From Alicyclobacillus sp. SO9 (GTDB lineage Bacteria; Bacillota; Bacilli; Alicyclobacillales; Alicyclobacillaceae): a DNA stretch of 64,000 nt. This document shows, one piece after another, positions 1 to 10,495 of the stretch. The stretch is from the NCBI RefSeq assembly GCF_016406125.1, contig NZ_CP066339.1, forward strand, positions 3,348,001 to 3,412,000, read 5' to 3'. The position numbers were made by a program, and so were the translations under genes. Every line of letters begins with the position of its first letter. Position 1 is the first letter of the stretch. The notes under the pieces were generated by a model. The model saw nothing but the letters and a program-made list of their open reading frames with translations, searched no databases and was not told where the DNA came from.

Positions 1-339
1 GCTGTGCAGAGTTGAAATTTGAGCTTGATGAATCAACGACTGCTGCTTTTTCAAGTGTGCTGCAGTTTGCGTATCACCCTTGTCCTCCGCTTCCTTGCGA
101 AGCTCTCCAATGCGTTTTGCAACACGTTCCCTCATTTCCGCAGCGGCTGCTTCTGTAAACGTAACAATGAGCAAGCGGTTCAAGTCAATCGCCCTGTCTC
201 CGGCAATCATACTGACGACGCGTTCTACGAGGACGGAGGTCTTTCCAGACCCGGCACCAGCAGAGACGAGAACGTCCGTATCTCTCGTCTCAATGGCCTT
301 GCGTTGCTGCGGCGCCCAGCGGTCAAGTTGAAGCTTCAT
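1..339 (-). CDS. addA: AddA helicase-nuclease subunit, N-terminal part (cut by window edge)
   Basis: The first 113 residues of AddA, the UvrD-like 3'-5' helicase and nuclease subunit of the AddAB double-strand-break resection complex. Visible are the Q-motif (QQRKAI, residues 11-16) and a Walker A loop (SAGAGSGKTS, residues 26-35), followed by the motif Ia region (LLIVTFTEAAAAEMRERV), all diagnostic of superfamily 1A helicases. The ATG overlaps the addB stop as ATGA, so translation is coupled. The helicase remainder and C-terminal nuclease lie outside the window. The family is certain; intactness downstream cannot be judged. Confidence 0.95.
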   Translation of the reverse strand, partial: MKLQLDRWAPQQRKAIETRDTDVLVSAGAGSGKTSVLVERVVSMIAGDRAIDLNRLLIVTFTEAAAAEMRERVAKRIGELRKEAEDKGDTQTAAHLKKQQSLIHQAQISTLHS

Positions 340-3300
340 TGTTCATCGCTCCCCGCACTGATAAACTCGTGCCAATGCTCGGTATAAGCAGTCCAATCTT
401 CCATATCATCTGTGTTAAGAGGGCTGAGATTTCGAAATGGCGACGGGTCCCACCGTTTATCAATATGACAAACGGCACTGTAGGGACAAAACGTACAAGA
501 CTCTTCACTCCGAAAGCGGTACGGTTGAATGGGAATTTTCCCTGAGAGAATACGAGACGACAGTGTATACACATGGGAAATAACTCGTCCCAACAGACTT
601 TGCCACGCTTGTTCTGTTAGAACGGGGGCTGTCTTCATAAGGCTGCCGTCTTTTTTATATACTTTCTTGAACAAGTCGGTCGCACCGTCCCGGATGCTTC
701 CATCCATCCACTGCAAATACGTATCATTTGCCAACATCCAGCCTCGCGTGCGCATGTGTTGCGCTTGTGCTGCAATCGCATCCGATGGCTTCATGGGACT
801 CGGTGAGACGCTTATTCCTGATTGAATGGGAAGATACAAAAGTCCCGCAAGGGTACCCTCTTGCCCAAACAACTGTTGAGAGTACTTCACCAGCGCAGCA
901 CCATACAACGGCAACTGCAACCGGAGTCCGTATTCAATTCGAGTGATATCCAAGTCCAGTGCACTGCTCTTATAGTCGATGATGCGTATTGCTAGGTCGT
1001 TTCCTTCCGCCGCAGTATCAACGCGATCGACCCTTCCCCGCACTAAAACTTCAACCTCGTTATCCAACGCAAACTTGAGCAGCGGCAGCCTGTTCCCAGT
1101 GCCGTCAGCGCCATGTTTATCGCTGTCACCGTCCGCCCCAGCCCGAGTTCCGAAGGACAGTTCCAAGGCCCTTGGTACAAATTCGCCTCGACGCACGTGA
1201 TTTGTCAGCACAACCGCGGCCCGCTCTAACAGGAGAAGCGCCTCAAGGGCCTGTTGTCTCCGAGACGCTTTCCGTGCCCAAATTTGAGACGTCGGGCGTT
1301 CTAAAACCTGGTCAAACAAGCGGCGGATGGACTCCTGCACATCAGCATCCGCCATTTTTCTCCATGACGAAGGGTCATCCATGTGCTTCGCAACAAATTC
1401 CTGCAATACGTCGTGGATGAGGGTTCCCCGTTCTGCTGGTGTGATTTCGGGAAAATCCTCTGGCTGCAGCCGCAGTCCATATTGAAGAAAATACCGATAG
1501 GAGCAAGAGGCGTAAGTTTCAAGTTGATGAACGTTGGTGTACAGGGGTGTCCCGTAGAGTTGCTTGGCAACACTGTCAGGCAATGACTTCGCTTGCGTCT
1601 GGTGCGACAGGCCGGCAACACCTTGACGGGCCGCTGCACGCCAAGGATGGTTTTCTAGATAGTGCAGCATGGCAGATTGCAGTTGTGGAAGCTCTTTTAC
1701 AGGCAGAGTCCCTTCTTTCAACCGAGGCAGCCAATACTCAAGCAAACGCCCTGGCGGTGCTTGAATGTTTGCCAGGCCTCTGTCACCTTCAAATAAGCCA
1801 ACAGCGTCCTCTCTCGTCCACAAAACCTCAGAACACTGTCCATTGAACCACTCCTGTATCTGGGCAAACAGAAGTGACGGTCTAATTGCCTTGCCGTCTT
1901 GATTTGACAAGGGGGAACTGATAACCAGGTGTTCACTGGACCGGCTGAGGACGGAATATACAAACATCCGTTGAAATCCTTGCCGTTCCTGCGTTGTGTA
2001 ACCTAGGCGCTGGTCAAACAGGGCTGCAAACTGGATGCGTTCTTCGTCCTGTAAAAGCCCGCGGTGCAAAACTCGGCCCGGGAGCACACCGTCTGCCGCC
2101 CCCATCACAAACACCCGGCTTGCTTCCCAAGCTATCGCATGAGCAAATGACAAGACGCGGACCTGATGCAAGCCTTCAGGAATGGTCGTGAGAGACTGTG
2201 TCATGCATTCTTCGTAGACTAAGGAAAACAGAAAGGACCTTGGCATAGGTATCCCTGCACGGGTTTCCGACAAATCATTCAAGAGACTCATCCATTTCAT
2301 CCACGCCTGTTCGTGGAGACTGCCTTCGCCGGGGTTTGCCGCTGCACCGGCTCCTTCCTCCACGAGCCACTGGGCTACTTTTCGCTTAGCTCCTGCGTCA
2401 ACCAACAGCTCCCACAACGCTTGCGCCAACTGTGCAGGCCGCAAGTCGCCAGAAAGTCTGGTGACAAAAGGCTGAAGTATGGACAGTAGAGTCTGGCGGA
2501 GAGATTCAGCCCGCTCATCGGCGCGGCTGGCAGCCGCCGCAGCAACACCATCGCTTTGTGCCTGTGCGAATCCCCACCGCTCAGGTGACAGCCACATCTT
2601 CCGTCCCTCAACCTCGTAGCTTTGAATGTAGGTCTCCAGCCAATCCCCATCCTCAGGCGTCAGACCACAAAACTCGGTCTTTAGGTAGCGTTTCATCGCT
2701 TCAACTGACAGGTCCTCGTCCACAGTTACGAGACTCGCCAGGAGAAATTTTGTCAAAGGATGATTGGCAAGAGGGGGATACGTATCCATGCTAAACGGAA
2801 TTCCGTACGCGTGAAAGCTCTCTGCCAGTTGCGCACTGTAGAGCTCCATGTCCGGAACCAGCACTGCAATGTCCTCAAATCCGCAGCTTTCCTCTTGGAC
2901 GTACCGTGCGATGGAAGCGGCCACTCCGTCGCACTCCGCTCTTGAATTTTGAGCTTGAGCCAAAAACACTTGGCCCTGCCAATCTGCTGGTTCTGTGCGT
3001 TCTCCAGCCAAGAACTCCGCCAGTACGGACAAATCAGGAGCTTCCTTAAACCGGCCTTCCTTGGCTGTAACGGGTGCTTTCTGTACGTCAATCTGCAGAC
3101 CCTGCTCTGCGGCAGCCCAGGTCAGGCGCCGAAAGCTCATCCACCCTTGGAGGATGAGCGGATCGTCCCAGGGAAAGCCGTCCTCATTGTGAGAAACGGC
3201 ACTGCCTAGTGCCCGACCGGTAGCCGTCGACCTCCGCAGCGGGAGTGTGATGACAGTGTGGGCGGCACGCTGTGCCAAGGCTGCAATGAACAATGCGTCC

Positions 3301-3974
3301 CGCGGGCAAATGTCTGAAAAACCGTCAATATATAAGGTTATCTGGGGCAATTCACTCCAGCGGTCCAAGTGCGGTGTAACAAGAGCCGGCAAATCAGACG
3401 CGTCATAGAGATGACGAATCCGAAGTTCCTGTTTCCATCGAACATACATGAGACTGATATCTCGCAGTTTACCAATCAATGACTTGGATGCAACGGCGGT
3501 CAGAGAAAGCGGATCAATGTCGTCAAAGCGAGTCGCAGCTACCTCCAATTGGGCTTCAATTTGTTCCGGCACCAAAGCAAATTCGGACAACTCTTCAAAC
3601 ACTTCAAGAATTGAATCCAGAAAACGAATGGAAGGTTCGGCCCTGTGCAGAACCTGCAACTCACTTACACAGTCCTTGTAGACTGCGGCCAACAGAAGCC
3701 GTTTGCCCGTATTATTTACAGGAGTTGCTGTCGTGGCCTGAAGTTTAGTATTTGCCTGTTCAGCCAGTCGGCTTAAGTGAATGACCTCAGCCCGCACCGT
3801 CGCTGCTGTTTGCTCGAGCAACCGCCGCTCGGAGGTATACGATGCCACTCCCGGAACCACCCAAAAGATACGCGATGAAAGTGGATTGTTTTCAACTTCC
3901 CTGGCAATCTCATTTGCAATAGACTGACTCTTCCCAGTTCCCGAAAGGCCAAGTCTAAATTCTATATGACCCAT
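336..3974 (-). CDS. addB: AddB ATP-dependent helicase/nuclease subunit B
   Basis: 1212-residue partner of AddA in the RecBCD-like complex that processes double-strand ends and recognises Chi. A Walker A loop (GLSGTGKS) lies at residues 9-16. The C-terminal RecB-like nuclease carries the IIDYKSS motif, and four cysteines fit the 4Fe-4S staple known for AddB: one in YASCSYRYF near residue 800 and C1160, C1163 and C1169 in CTFCPYSAVC. The length is close to that of known AddB proteins. The start has AAGGAG about 10 nt upstream and lies 2 nt after the upstream SMC gene's stop; the end overlaps addA (ATGA). Confidence 0.97.
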   Translation of the reverse strand: MGHIEFRLGLSGTGKSQSIANEIAREVENNPLSSRIFWVVPGVASYTSERRLLEQTAATVRAEVIHLSRLAEQANTKLQATTATPVNNTGKRLLLAAVYKDCVSELQVLHRAEPSIRFLDSILEVFEELSEFALVPEQIEAQLEVAATRFDDIDPLSLTAVASKSLIGKLRDISLMYVRWKQELRIRHLYDASDLPALVTPHLDRWSELPQITLYIDGFSDICPRDALFIAALAQRAAHTVITLPLRRSTATGRALGSAVSHNEDGFPWDDPLILQGWMSFRRLTWAAAEQGLQIDVQKAPVTAKEGRFKEAPDLSVLAEFLAGERTEPADWQGQVFLAQAQNSRAECDGVAASIARYVQEESCGFEDIAVLVPDMELYSAQLAESFHAYGIPFSMDTYPPLANHPLTKFLLASLVTVDEDLSVEAMKRYLKTEFCGLTPEDGDWLETYIQSYEVEGRKMWLSPERWGFAQAQSDGVAAAAASRADERAESLRQTLLSILQPFVTRLSGDLRPAQLAQALWELLVDAGAKRKVAQWLVEEGAGAAANPGEGSLHEQAWMKWMSLLNDLSETRAGIPMPRSFLFSLVYEECMTQSLTTIPEGLHQVRVLSFAHAIAWEASRVFVMGAADGVLPGRVLHRGLLQDEERIQFAALFDQRLGYTTQERQGFQRMFVYSVLSRSSEHLVISSPLSNQDGKAIRPSLLFAQIQEWFNGQCSEVLWTREDAVGLFEGDRGLANIQAPPGRLLEYWLPRLKEGTLPVKELPQLQSAMLHYLENHPWRAAARQGVAGLSHQTQAKSLPDSVAKQLYGTPLYTNVHQLETYASCSYRYFLQYGLRLQPEDFPEITPAERGTLIHDVLQEFVAKHMDDPSSWRKMADADVQESIRRLFDQVLERPTSQIWARKASRRQQALEALLLLERAAVVLTNHVRRGEFVPRALELSFGTRAGADGDSDKHGADGTGNRLPLLKFALDNEVEVLVRGRVDRVDTAAEGNDLAIRIIDYKSSALDLDITRIEYGLRLQLPLYGAALVKYSQQLFGQEGTLAGLLYLPIQSGISVSPSPMKPSDAIAAQAQHMRTRGWMLANDTYLQWMDGSIRDGATDLFKKVYKKDGSLMKTAPVLTEQAWQSLLGRVISHVYTLSSRILSGKIPIQPYRFRSEESCTFCPYSAVCHIDKRWDPSPFRNLSPLNTDDMEDWTAYTEHWHEFISAGSDEQ

Positions 3975-3976
3975 TG

Positions 3977-6900
3977 TTATCCGTCTCCTTCAGCAAGACT
4001 AAGTTCGACTGTAGAAGCAGGAAGGATGTCGCTGATTCGTTCCAGAGTATTGCGGTGACACGTAAGGTAGATAATCTGACAGTGTGTAGCTGTGTCCGCG
4101 AGCAACCGAAGACTGGCGTCAAGTCTGTCGGCATCAAAGTTTACAAGGGGATCGTCCAGGACCAACGGCATTTTAATGCCCCTGGTTGAGTAATCCTGAA
4201 CCAAGCCAAGTCGCAGACACAGATAAATCTGTTCCCTCGTACCTCTTGAGAGGTTTTCAAATGACCATTCCTGATTGCGTGCATCGACTGCGACAAACCG
4301 AGCCGTGCCCTGTTCATCAAAACGAGACCTCAACCCTTTGTACCTGTCATTTGTCACTTGCTTGAACAACCTGCCTGCGGTCTCCAGGACTTCGGGTTGA
4401 CGCTCTTCCTCGTATCGTTCTCGAGCGGCTTTTACCAGGGCTTCCGCCAGTTTGTAACCGGCCCACTCAAATGCGAGCTTGTCCCGTTCGGCTTCAACTT
4501 GCGACAATTCCCACTCTAGGTGTTGGCGCTGCTCTGAGTTCCAGTGACGAAGCTGTGCCTTGTGTTCAGCTAACCGTGCACTCAAATTGTCATATGTGAC
4601 GCGAGCTTCATTCAGCCTTGCTTCGTTTAGGACTAAATCCTCTTCAATTTGTTCCATAGTACTGTGCAAAAGGGTATTCTCGAGAACTTGGTACTCTGCT
4701 TCTCCCCCGCAGCAGCCGTAGAGTTGCAGCATCGCATCGCGATAGGACGACTTGACGTCTTGGTAGACTTTTACTTCCTCCAAGAATTGCTGAAACTCTG
4801 CTTGAGTCTCGACACCGGAACTGCAATAGATTTCTGCAATCTGTGCCTGTTTTTCCTTCAAATTCTTCTGTTTCGCTGCCAAGTCTGTCCTCGTCTCGTC
4901 AAGCCTCTGCTTGATATCCTGCAACTTTCTCTGAGCTTCTTGTGCTGCTTCTGCCTCATGCAGGATTTGCTGTAAATCCTCTGCTGCTTCACCAAGTTGT
5001 GCTGCAACGAGGCGAAGTTCACTGTGGTACTGTGCAGCGATTGCCGAGTTCCACAAAACGGAAGACAGATCACCTAATTTTGCTGCAGCTAATTCCCTGT
5101 CTGCTGTAGACTGCAAATCGATGTCCGACCTCAGCAGGTTTACGTCTGAAATGAACGTACGGAGTTCAGCTTCGTACTCTGCCATTCTGTGAAGTTCGCG
5201 AGCTAGTTCAAAGCGAATACGCATCATTTCCTGGATGATACCCAGTTCATCGACCCATACAGAGATTGAAACGCACTGCTCAGCGGTCCATCCGGCTTCC
5301 CTCTGAAGCTGACGGGACTGCTGCTGCAGTTGCTCCTGCTGGTGTGCAGTGAATTGCATCTGCCGCCGGAGAGATTGAAGCGTCTCATCAGCTTCAGCCA
5401 AAGAATCCGCTGCGGCCCGCAAGTCTCTCAACTTTTCTGCTTCTTGTGTGAGTTCAAATTGCCGTTGTTTCACGCATCGACGCAAACTCGCTGCACCGAT
5501 GTCTCGCGGCAACGGAAAACTTCGTATCCGGCTGAGGATGCGTTCCATTTCTCCAGTTACCTGATGCATTTCTTCTTGCAGTTGTCTCAGATGATGGCTT
5601 ACGGCAGCATCCGACCGCCGGCCATTGCCTGGAATGCTTCGTCGTGTCCACATCCAGATGCTCACAGCCAAAGCCGCGCCAGCTGTCAACACCGTGAGAA
5701 CCCCGACCATAACCTGCGCCCGGCCGATTTGCCAAATACCCAGCCCGACCAGGACAAGTCCCAGTGCAGATACAGCTCCTGCCGTCCCGTACTGATTTCC
5801 AGCCCTCGTCACTTCCAGCGCAGCCTGAGTTTCCATCTCCAGTATGTTTTGTTCGATATTCGCTTTGTTGCCTATAAGCTGAGCGTATGTCTCAACCTGC
5901 TCTTCGTCATCGTTTAATTGACTCCATTTGCGTTGTAATTCCTGCTGCTGCTGCTGTAGTTCCGCTGGAGCCGTTGCAGCAGAATCAACTCCGTATATTT
6001 TCAGCCGCTCGGAGCGCCTAAGAACCTGCTCTTTCCATGTGTGGGTCTGTTGGTCCAATTGCAGGCGCTGTGTCTCCAACCGCTTCATAGTCTCCAACTG
6101 TTCTCCAGCCTTTGACAAAGTGCGGGCATCAACCTGTAGTCGAGCTACCTCCTCTAGCGACCAGTTGCCTGACAGCTGGGAAAACAGCTCTTCATACTTC
6201 AGCTGATACTCCGTCACGTTTTGACGCGCTTGGTCCAGTAGATCCGCCAAAGTCATCATTTTTTCACGCTTTGAAACTTGTTTTTTGACTTCCGGCAGCT
6301 TCGCCAACAGTTCCAAATTGACATCTATATCTTTACAATTAGAGGACAAGCGGGAAATGGACTGCTCATCCTCAGCGGTTCCTTTCTCCAATCTGTCAAT
6401 GTCGTCTTCGAGACGCTGTGCTTTCATGACCATTGCTTCCGTAATTTCATATGGTTTCCCGTACAGTTTTTGCTCTGCAAGACTGCGTTGTGCGGTCTGA
6501 TACAGCGGCAGAGCCTGTTTCACCCTGTGTAAATACCCTCGCTGTTCAGATAGTTGCTCAATCGTACTTTGCTCCTCACGGAGCTTCTCTTCAATGTCCC
6601 TTACCTGCTCTTGAACAGCCAGAAAAGCCGCGACCTCATCCTTCTGCTTTCCCTGTTCTTCCTTCAGTTCCTGAATCCGGAGCAAGCGTTGAGTCAGCAA
6701 CGGATTCCGCGCTCGCCGGTCAGGGTTATAGATGCCCCTGGCTGAAGTTTTAAACTGTTCTTCCATTTGCAGCGGAGAGGCTTCGCCAATCATGCCAACA
6801 GTATAGAGTTTTTGCGCCAATTGGCTCCGATGCTCCGATAAATCGCTCAGTTCCTGTAATTGAAATGTAAATACTGACTGATAAATGCTCGATTCCAGCT

Positions 6901-7246
6901 GTTGCAGTTCCGGAAAGGCCGAAAACAGAGCCTCCTCACCTGCCTGCGGTTCAAAGTTTGGGCCGTAGACCTTTACCGGACTCTTTCGTGCCAGGGCCCG
7001 TTCCAGCGTATACTCGTGTCTGGATTCTGATTCTGCCCGCAGTCGTCCGGAGGCTCCTCGCACTGCCCCCAAACGGGGGTCGGTTCCAGTCAATCGGCCA
7101 AAGAGCATAGCTCGCAGACCCGCCATTAGTGTACTTTTTCCCGCTTCATTAGGGCCGTAGACAACATTAAAGCCGTCTGTCAGACCCGCAAACACGGAAC
7201 CGTTGTGCCGACCCACGTGATACAACTCAAGGTCTTTAAACTTCAC
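3977..7246 (-). CDS. YhaN-like SMC/Rad50-type ATPase
   Basis: 1089-residue AAA/SMC-like ATPase. The N-terminal half-site has Walker A (GPNEAGKST, residues 31-39). A long coiled-coil body follows, interrupted near residues 500-545 by two hydrophobic segments that look like membrane spans. The C-terminal half-site has an ABC-like signature (LSRGTREQIYL, about residue 995) and Walker B (PLVLDDPLVNFD, about 1027-1038). This arrangement matches B. subtilis YhaN rather than cytosolic SbcC. The start is GTG with AGGAGG 7 nt upstream; GTGA overlaps the stop of the YhaO-like nuclease, so the two are translationally coupled and presumably form an Mre11-Rad50-like pair. The exact substrate is unknown. 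Confidence 0.9.
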   Translation of the reverse strand: MKFKDLELYHVGRHNGSVFAGLTDGFNVVYGPNEAGKSTLMAGLRAMLFGRLTGTDPRLGAVRGASGRLRAESESRHEYTLERALARKSPVKVYGPNFEPQAGEEALFSAFPELQQLESSIYQSVFTFQLQELSDLSEHRSQLAQKLYTVGMIGEASPLQMEEQFKTSARGIYNPDRRARNPLLTQRLLRIQELKEEQGKQKDEVAAFLAVQEQVRDIEEKLREEQSTIEQLSEQRGYLHRVKQALPLYQTAQRSLAEQKLYGKPYEITEAMVMKAQRLEDDIDRLEKGTAEDEQSISRLSSNCKDIDVNLELLAKLPEVKKQVSKREKMMTLADLLDQARQNVTEYQLKYEELFSQLSGNWSLEEVARLQVDARTLSKAGEQLETMKRLETQRLQLDQQTHTWKEQVLRRSERLKIYGVDSAATAPAELQQQQQELQRKWSQLNDDEEQVETYAQLIGNKANIEQNILEMETQAALEVTRAGNQYGTAGAVSALGLVLVGLGIWQIGRAQVMVGVLTVLTAGAALAVSIWMWTRRSIPGNGRRSDAAVSHHLRQLQEEMHQVTGEMERILSRIRSFPLPRDIGAASLRRCVKQRQFELTQEAEKLRDLRAAADSLAEADETLQSLRRQMQFTAHQQEQLQQQSRQLQREAGWTAEQCVSISVWVDELGIIQEMMRIRFELARELHRMAEYEAELRTFISDVNLLRSDIDLQSTADRELAAAKLGDLSSVLWNSAIAAQYHSELRLVAAQLGEAAEDLQQILHEAEAAQEAQRKLQDIKQRLDETRTDLAAKQKNLKEKQAQIAEIYCSSGVETQAEFQQFLEEVKVYQDVKSSYRDAMLQLYGCCGGEAEYQVLENTLLHSTMEQIEEDLVLNEARLNEARVTYDNLSARLAEHKAQLRHWNSEQRQHLEWELSQVEAERDKLAFEWAGYKLAEALVKAARERYEEERQPEVLETAGRLFKQVTNDRYKGLRSRFDEQGTARFVAVDARNQEWSFENLSRGTREQIYLCLRLGLVQDYSTRGIKMPLVLDDPLVNFDADRLDASLRLLADTATHCQIIYLTCHRNTLERISDILPASTVELSLAEGDG

Positions 7247-8520
7247 AACGTGTCCTCCTCACCGACAAATGCCAATGCATGTCCTCTGGCTCGAAGCAAT
7301 AATCCTCGCAATTCTTCCTCCGTTAACTGCTCGACGGCCAGTCCGTTGCCCGCATGAAACACATCACGCAATACCACACCTAGTTCTTCTGTGATTTTTT
7401 CGGGATTGTTCAAATAGGTTTCACACAGACGCAGAAACTCTCCGACAAACTCCTGCGAGTTACGAAGCTTGTCAATATCTGCCGCAGGCATCGTAGCAAC
7501 TGCAAGACGGGAAACAAGAATCTTCGGAAACCGACTGGACAGCTCCGCACGAAATTCATCCACCGTCTCCTCGTCCTGCACCAACCACTTGTGGACAGGC
7601 GTGATACCTGTGAGTTGGATACGAGCGATGCGAAACACGTCATGATGTGCTGCAAAGCGCTCCAACTCGGCAGATAGTGTTGACAGAACGTCTCTCAAGT
7701 CTTGACACTCATCAAGGCTAACACTGAGACTCTCCCACTCGACCGTTGCAATTGGTAGAAATGAGAACTCAACATGTCCACCTTCAGAGAGTTCAATCAA
7801 AGCACACCCGCGCTCCCCGGATTCTCTGGCGTGACGGCCTTGAGGATTCCCCGGATAGAGAATTCCCGGATGCGACTTCCTCAATACCTGAGGTTGGTGA
7901 ATGTGCCCTAGGCCCCAGAAGTCAAATTGACGGGCTGACAGGTTGTCCACTGTGGTTGCACAATAGTTCTCGTGCTCAGCATAGGACCCGACGGCACCAT
8001 GGTAGAGACCAATGGCAAAGTCTACGCTGCGCTGTCTGATGAAAGCATGGTGCATAGGTCGTCGCATCTCAGGTGCAGTGTAGCTAAATCCGCTGACTTG
8101 CACCCTGTGGCCTGAGGCCGTTTCCAATATGACCGAAGGTGCTGCTTCAGTCTCTGCAGTTGTCTCACAGGGCCCGAGCACAGTGACATTACCCGGCCAG
8201 TGAATGGGCTGTTCACCGCGAATGGGGTCGTGATTGCCATGGGTCAGAACAACTTGTATGCCGGCCTTCTCGAGTTGTCGAAATCCTTTTAATAAAGCAA
8301 AGTGAGCCGACATAGCGGCTCCTTCTCTGTCAAACAGGTCCCCGGCGATGGTAACAAAGTCCACTTTACGCAGGCATGCCTCATCTACAATTCTATCGAA
8401 CACAGTTTCTGCTGCGTGTTGCAGGCGTTCTGACCAGGCTTGGGGAAGATCCCGTGTTAAACCGCGAAAAGGGGTTCCCATATGCAGATCTGCCGTATGC
8501 AGAAACCGAACAGAAGTCAT
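7243..8520 (-). CDS. YhaO/SbcD-like DNA repair exonuclease (metallophosphoesterase)
   Basis: 425-residue calcineurin-type phosphoesterase of the Mre11/SbcD/YhaO family. Metal-binding motifs are HTADLHMG (D11, H13), AGDLFD, THGNHD and GLGHIHQPQ, in the canonical order. The C-terminal region of about 150 residues probably contacts the ATPase partner. It overlaps the preceding oxidoreductase stop and the following ATPase start by ATGA/GTGA junctions, in an operon leading to addBA; the grouping resembles other Bacillales recombination loci. An AGGTGG site lies 7 nt before the ATG. The role in processing DNA ends is inferred from the family. Confidence 0.92.
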   Translation of the reverse strand: MTSVRFLHTADLHMGTPFRGLTRDLPQAWSERLQHAAETVFDRIVDEACLRKVDFVTIAGDLFDREGAAMSAHFALLKGFRQLEKAGIQVVLTHGNHDPIRGEQPIHWPGNVTVLGPCETTAETEAAPSVILETASGHRVQVSGFSYTAPEMRRPMHHAFIRQRSVDFAIGLYHGAVGSYAEHENYCATTVDNLSARQFDFWGLGHIHQPQVLRKSHPGILYPGNPQGRHARESGERGCALIELSEGGHVEFSFLPIATVEWESLSVSLDECQDLRDVLSTLSAELERFAAHHDVFRIARIQLTGITPVHKWLVQDEETVDEFRAELSSRFPKILVSRLAVATMPAADIDKLRNSQEFVGEFLRLCETYLNNPEKITEELGVVLRDVFHAGNGLAVEQLTEEELRGLLLRARGHALAFVGEEDTL

Positions 8521-9521
8521 ACTTTTACCACCTGTTTGCCGATATTTTCCCCTGTGAAAAGACCAAGAAATGCACGGGGGATGTTCTCAAATCCTTCAAT
8601 GATGGTGTCCCTGTATGTTATTTTGCCTTGTGCTATCCACTCTGCCAAGTCTTCCATGGCTTCTTTGGCTTGACTTAGGTAATCACTCACGATGAAGCCT
8701 TTTAGAAGGGTTCTATGAACCAACAACCGCGACCAATCAGGCGCAGGTGTCAGTTGGTCAGGAAGTAAATTGTACTGTGAAATTTGACCGCATAACGCAA
8801 TCCGTGAAAAGTCGTTCAATCGTCGAACAACAGCGTTTGTCACATCTCCGCCTACATTGTCAAAATACATATCGACGCCGTCCGGACAGGCAACTTTTAG
8901 AGCAGAATGCAAGTCGTCCGTCTTGTAGTTTATCACCGCGTCAAATCCAAGCTCATCAAGCAGGTACTTCGCTTTAATGTCCGAACCGACGGTGCCGACG
9001 ACACGGCAGCCTTTGAGCTTGGCAATTTGACCTGCAACAGACCCGACCGCTCCTGCAGCTGCAGACACAACAAAGGTTTCCCCTGGAGCAGGATTACAAA
9101 TACTTAGCCCCACCCAAGCGGTTAAACCCGGAATGCCAAGGACGCCTAACGGCGCGGTCACAGGTACTCTGTCCGTGTCAACCTTTCGCAACCGAGCACT
9201 GTCCGCTGTTTGATATTCTTGCCACTTCAACATGCCCAGACTGGATACGATGTCGCCCTGTTTGAAATCCGCATGCTTCGATTGCTCAACGCGGGCAACT
9301 AGTCCGCCCTCAATCGGTTCATCAAGGGCAAAAGGAGGTACGTATGACTTGGTGTCATTCATTCTCGAACGCATGTACGGATCGACCGACACGTACAACG
9401 CCTTGACGAGCACCTCCCCGTCCTTCGGTTCTGGTATGTCAATGTCCTCAAACCGGAAGTTCGTTTCGTCAGGGTTACCTTGTGGACGGCTGCTCAGCAC
9501 AATTCTCCGATTTCTCGTCAT
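8517..9521 (-). CDS. Zinc-independent NADP-dependent oxidoreductase (MDR family, YfmJ/CurA-like)
   Basis: 334-residue medium-chain dehydrogenase/reductase without the catalytic zinc cysteines. N-terminal segments typical of the leukotriene B4 dehydrogenase/CurA/YfmJ group are visible (LYVSVDPYMRSRM, and FVVSAAAGAVGSVAGQIAKLKG for the NADP-binding Rossmann loop). The family reduces alpha,beta-unsaturated carbonyls; the substrate here is unknown. Its ATG overlaps the dusB stop by one base (TGATG) and its own stop overlaps the nuclease gene, so it is embedded in the repair operon although it has no obvious repair role. AAGGAG lies 8 nt upstream. Confidence 0.9.
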   Translation of the reverse strand: MTRNRRIVLSSRPQGNPDETNFRFEDIDIPEPKDGEVLVKALYVSVDPYMRSRMNDTKSYVPPFALDEPIEGGLVARVEQSKHADFKQGDIVSSLGMLKWQEYQTADSARLRKVDTDRVPVTAPLGVLGIPGLTAWVGLSICNPAPGETFVVSAAAGAVGSVAGQIAKLKGCRVVGTVGSDIKAKYLLDELGFDAVINYKTDDLHSALKVACPDGVDMYFDNVGGDVTNAVVRRLNDFSRIALCGQISQYNLLPDQLTPAPDWSRLLVHRTLLKGFIVSDYLSQAKEAMEDLAEWIAQGKITYRDTIIEGFENIPRAFLGLFTGENIGKQVVKV

Positions 9522-10495
9522 CAGGCACTCTCCTTCACACCTAGGATAGACATCAGCACTTGTGTCATCCCCTCCTGTGTCACCTGTTCGTTAATCGCGT
9601 TGCGAAGTTTGGCACCGCCCGGAATGCCTTTGATATACCAACCTGCGTGTTTTCTCATTTCTCGTACACCAATGTGTTCACCTTTGTGCGCTACCAGCAG
9701 TTGCATGTGACGAATGGCCACATCAATGCGCTCTTCCACGGAAGGCCGAGCCAGTTTCTCTCCCGTTTCAAGATAATGAACTACCTCACGGAAAATCCAG
9801 GGATTGCCCAGCGCACCCCGGCCAATCATGACGCCGTCACAACCGGTCATTTGGAACATTCGCTCTGCATCTTCCGGCGTCACAACATCACCGTTCCCAA
9901 TCACGGGAATGTTCACTGCTTCTTTCACCATCTGAATGATAGACCAGTCTGCTTCTCCACTGTACATCTGCTTTGCCGTGCGGCCATGAAGCGTAACTGC
10001 CTTCGCGCCGGCAGCCTCTACAGCCTGCGCCACTTCAACTGCATTCACACTGTCTTCGTCCCAGCCTTTGCGAAACTTCACCGTCACTGGCTTATCCACT
10101 CGCTCGACAACACCGCGGACAATGGATGCGGCGTAGTCTGGATCACGGGCCAACGCAGCACCCGAGCCATTTTTGTATATTTTCAGCACAGGACATCCCA
10201 TATTAATGTCAATCAAATCCGCGTTGGTTTCCCCGACCAGCTCAGCAGCCTGAATCATTGAATCGCGGTCGAAGCCAACGAGTTGCAGACTTACAGGATG
10301 TTCATCCGGCAGAATCGTCAGCATCTTTTCACTCTTCTTGCTGCCATGAACAAGGGCCTTGTCGCTCACCATCTCTGCGCATACCATACCTGCACCCAGT
10401 TCTTTCGACAGTATTCGAAAAGGCGGATTGCACACTCCCGCCATAGGAGACAAAATCACAGGGTTGTCCAATTTTACTCCGCCAATAGATAACAT
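9521..10495 (-). CDS. dusB: tRNA-dihydrouridine synthase DusB
   Basis: FMN-dependent enzyme reducing uridines in the tRNA D-loop. Family motifs: [13 protein letters not shown] near the N-terminus, [19 protein letters not shown] with the catalytic Cys, [15 protein letters not shown], and VIGNGDV. The start is set at the ATG of MLSIGGVKL because GAGGAGG lies exactly 6 nt upstream; a TTG five codons earlier would place the site inside the gene. The product is 324 residues, normal for DusB. It is the first gene of the repair-gene run. The roughly 235 bp upstream contain no gene I can support, only a weak imperfect hairpin near 10556-10575. Confidence 0.95.
   Translation of the reverse strand: MLSIGGVKLDNPVILSPMAGVCNPPFRILSKELGAGMVCAEMVSDKALVHGSKKSEKMLTILPDEHPVSLQLVGFDRDSMIQAAELVGETNADLIDINMGCPVLKIYKNGSGAALARDPDYAASIVRGVVERVDKPVTVKFRKGWDEDSVNAVEVAQAVEAAGAKAVTLHGRTAKQMYSGEADWSIIQMVKEAVNIPVIGNGDVVTPEDAERMFQMTGCDGVMIGRGALGNPWIFREVVHYLETGEKLARPSVEERIDVAIRHMQLLVAHKGEHIGVREMRKHAGWYIKGIPGGAKLRNAINEQVTQEGMTQVLMSILGVKESA

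Noticed and set aside
5330-5917. A 195-residue plus-strand frame opposite the YhaN-like ATPase
   Set aside because: Antisense to a long conserved coiled-coil gene with no site; a shadow.
9560-10261. A 233-residue plus-strand frame opposite dusB
   Set aside because: It is antisense to a clearly conserved gene, has His/Cys-rich odd composition and no site; a shadow of dusB.
1-10495. A phage-defence island built around the YhaO/YhaN-like pair
   Set aside because: The genes are syntenic with housekeeping recombination loci (addBA plus sbcCD-like genes) of Bacillales, so no defence system needs to be proposed.
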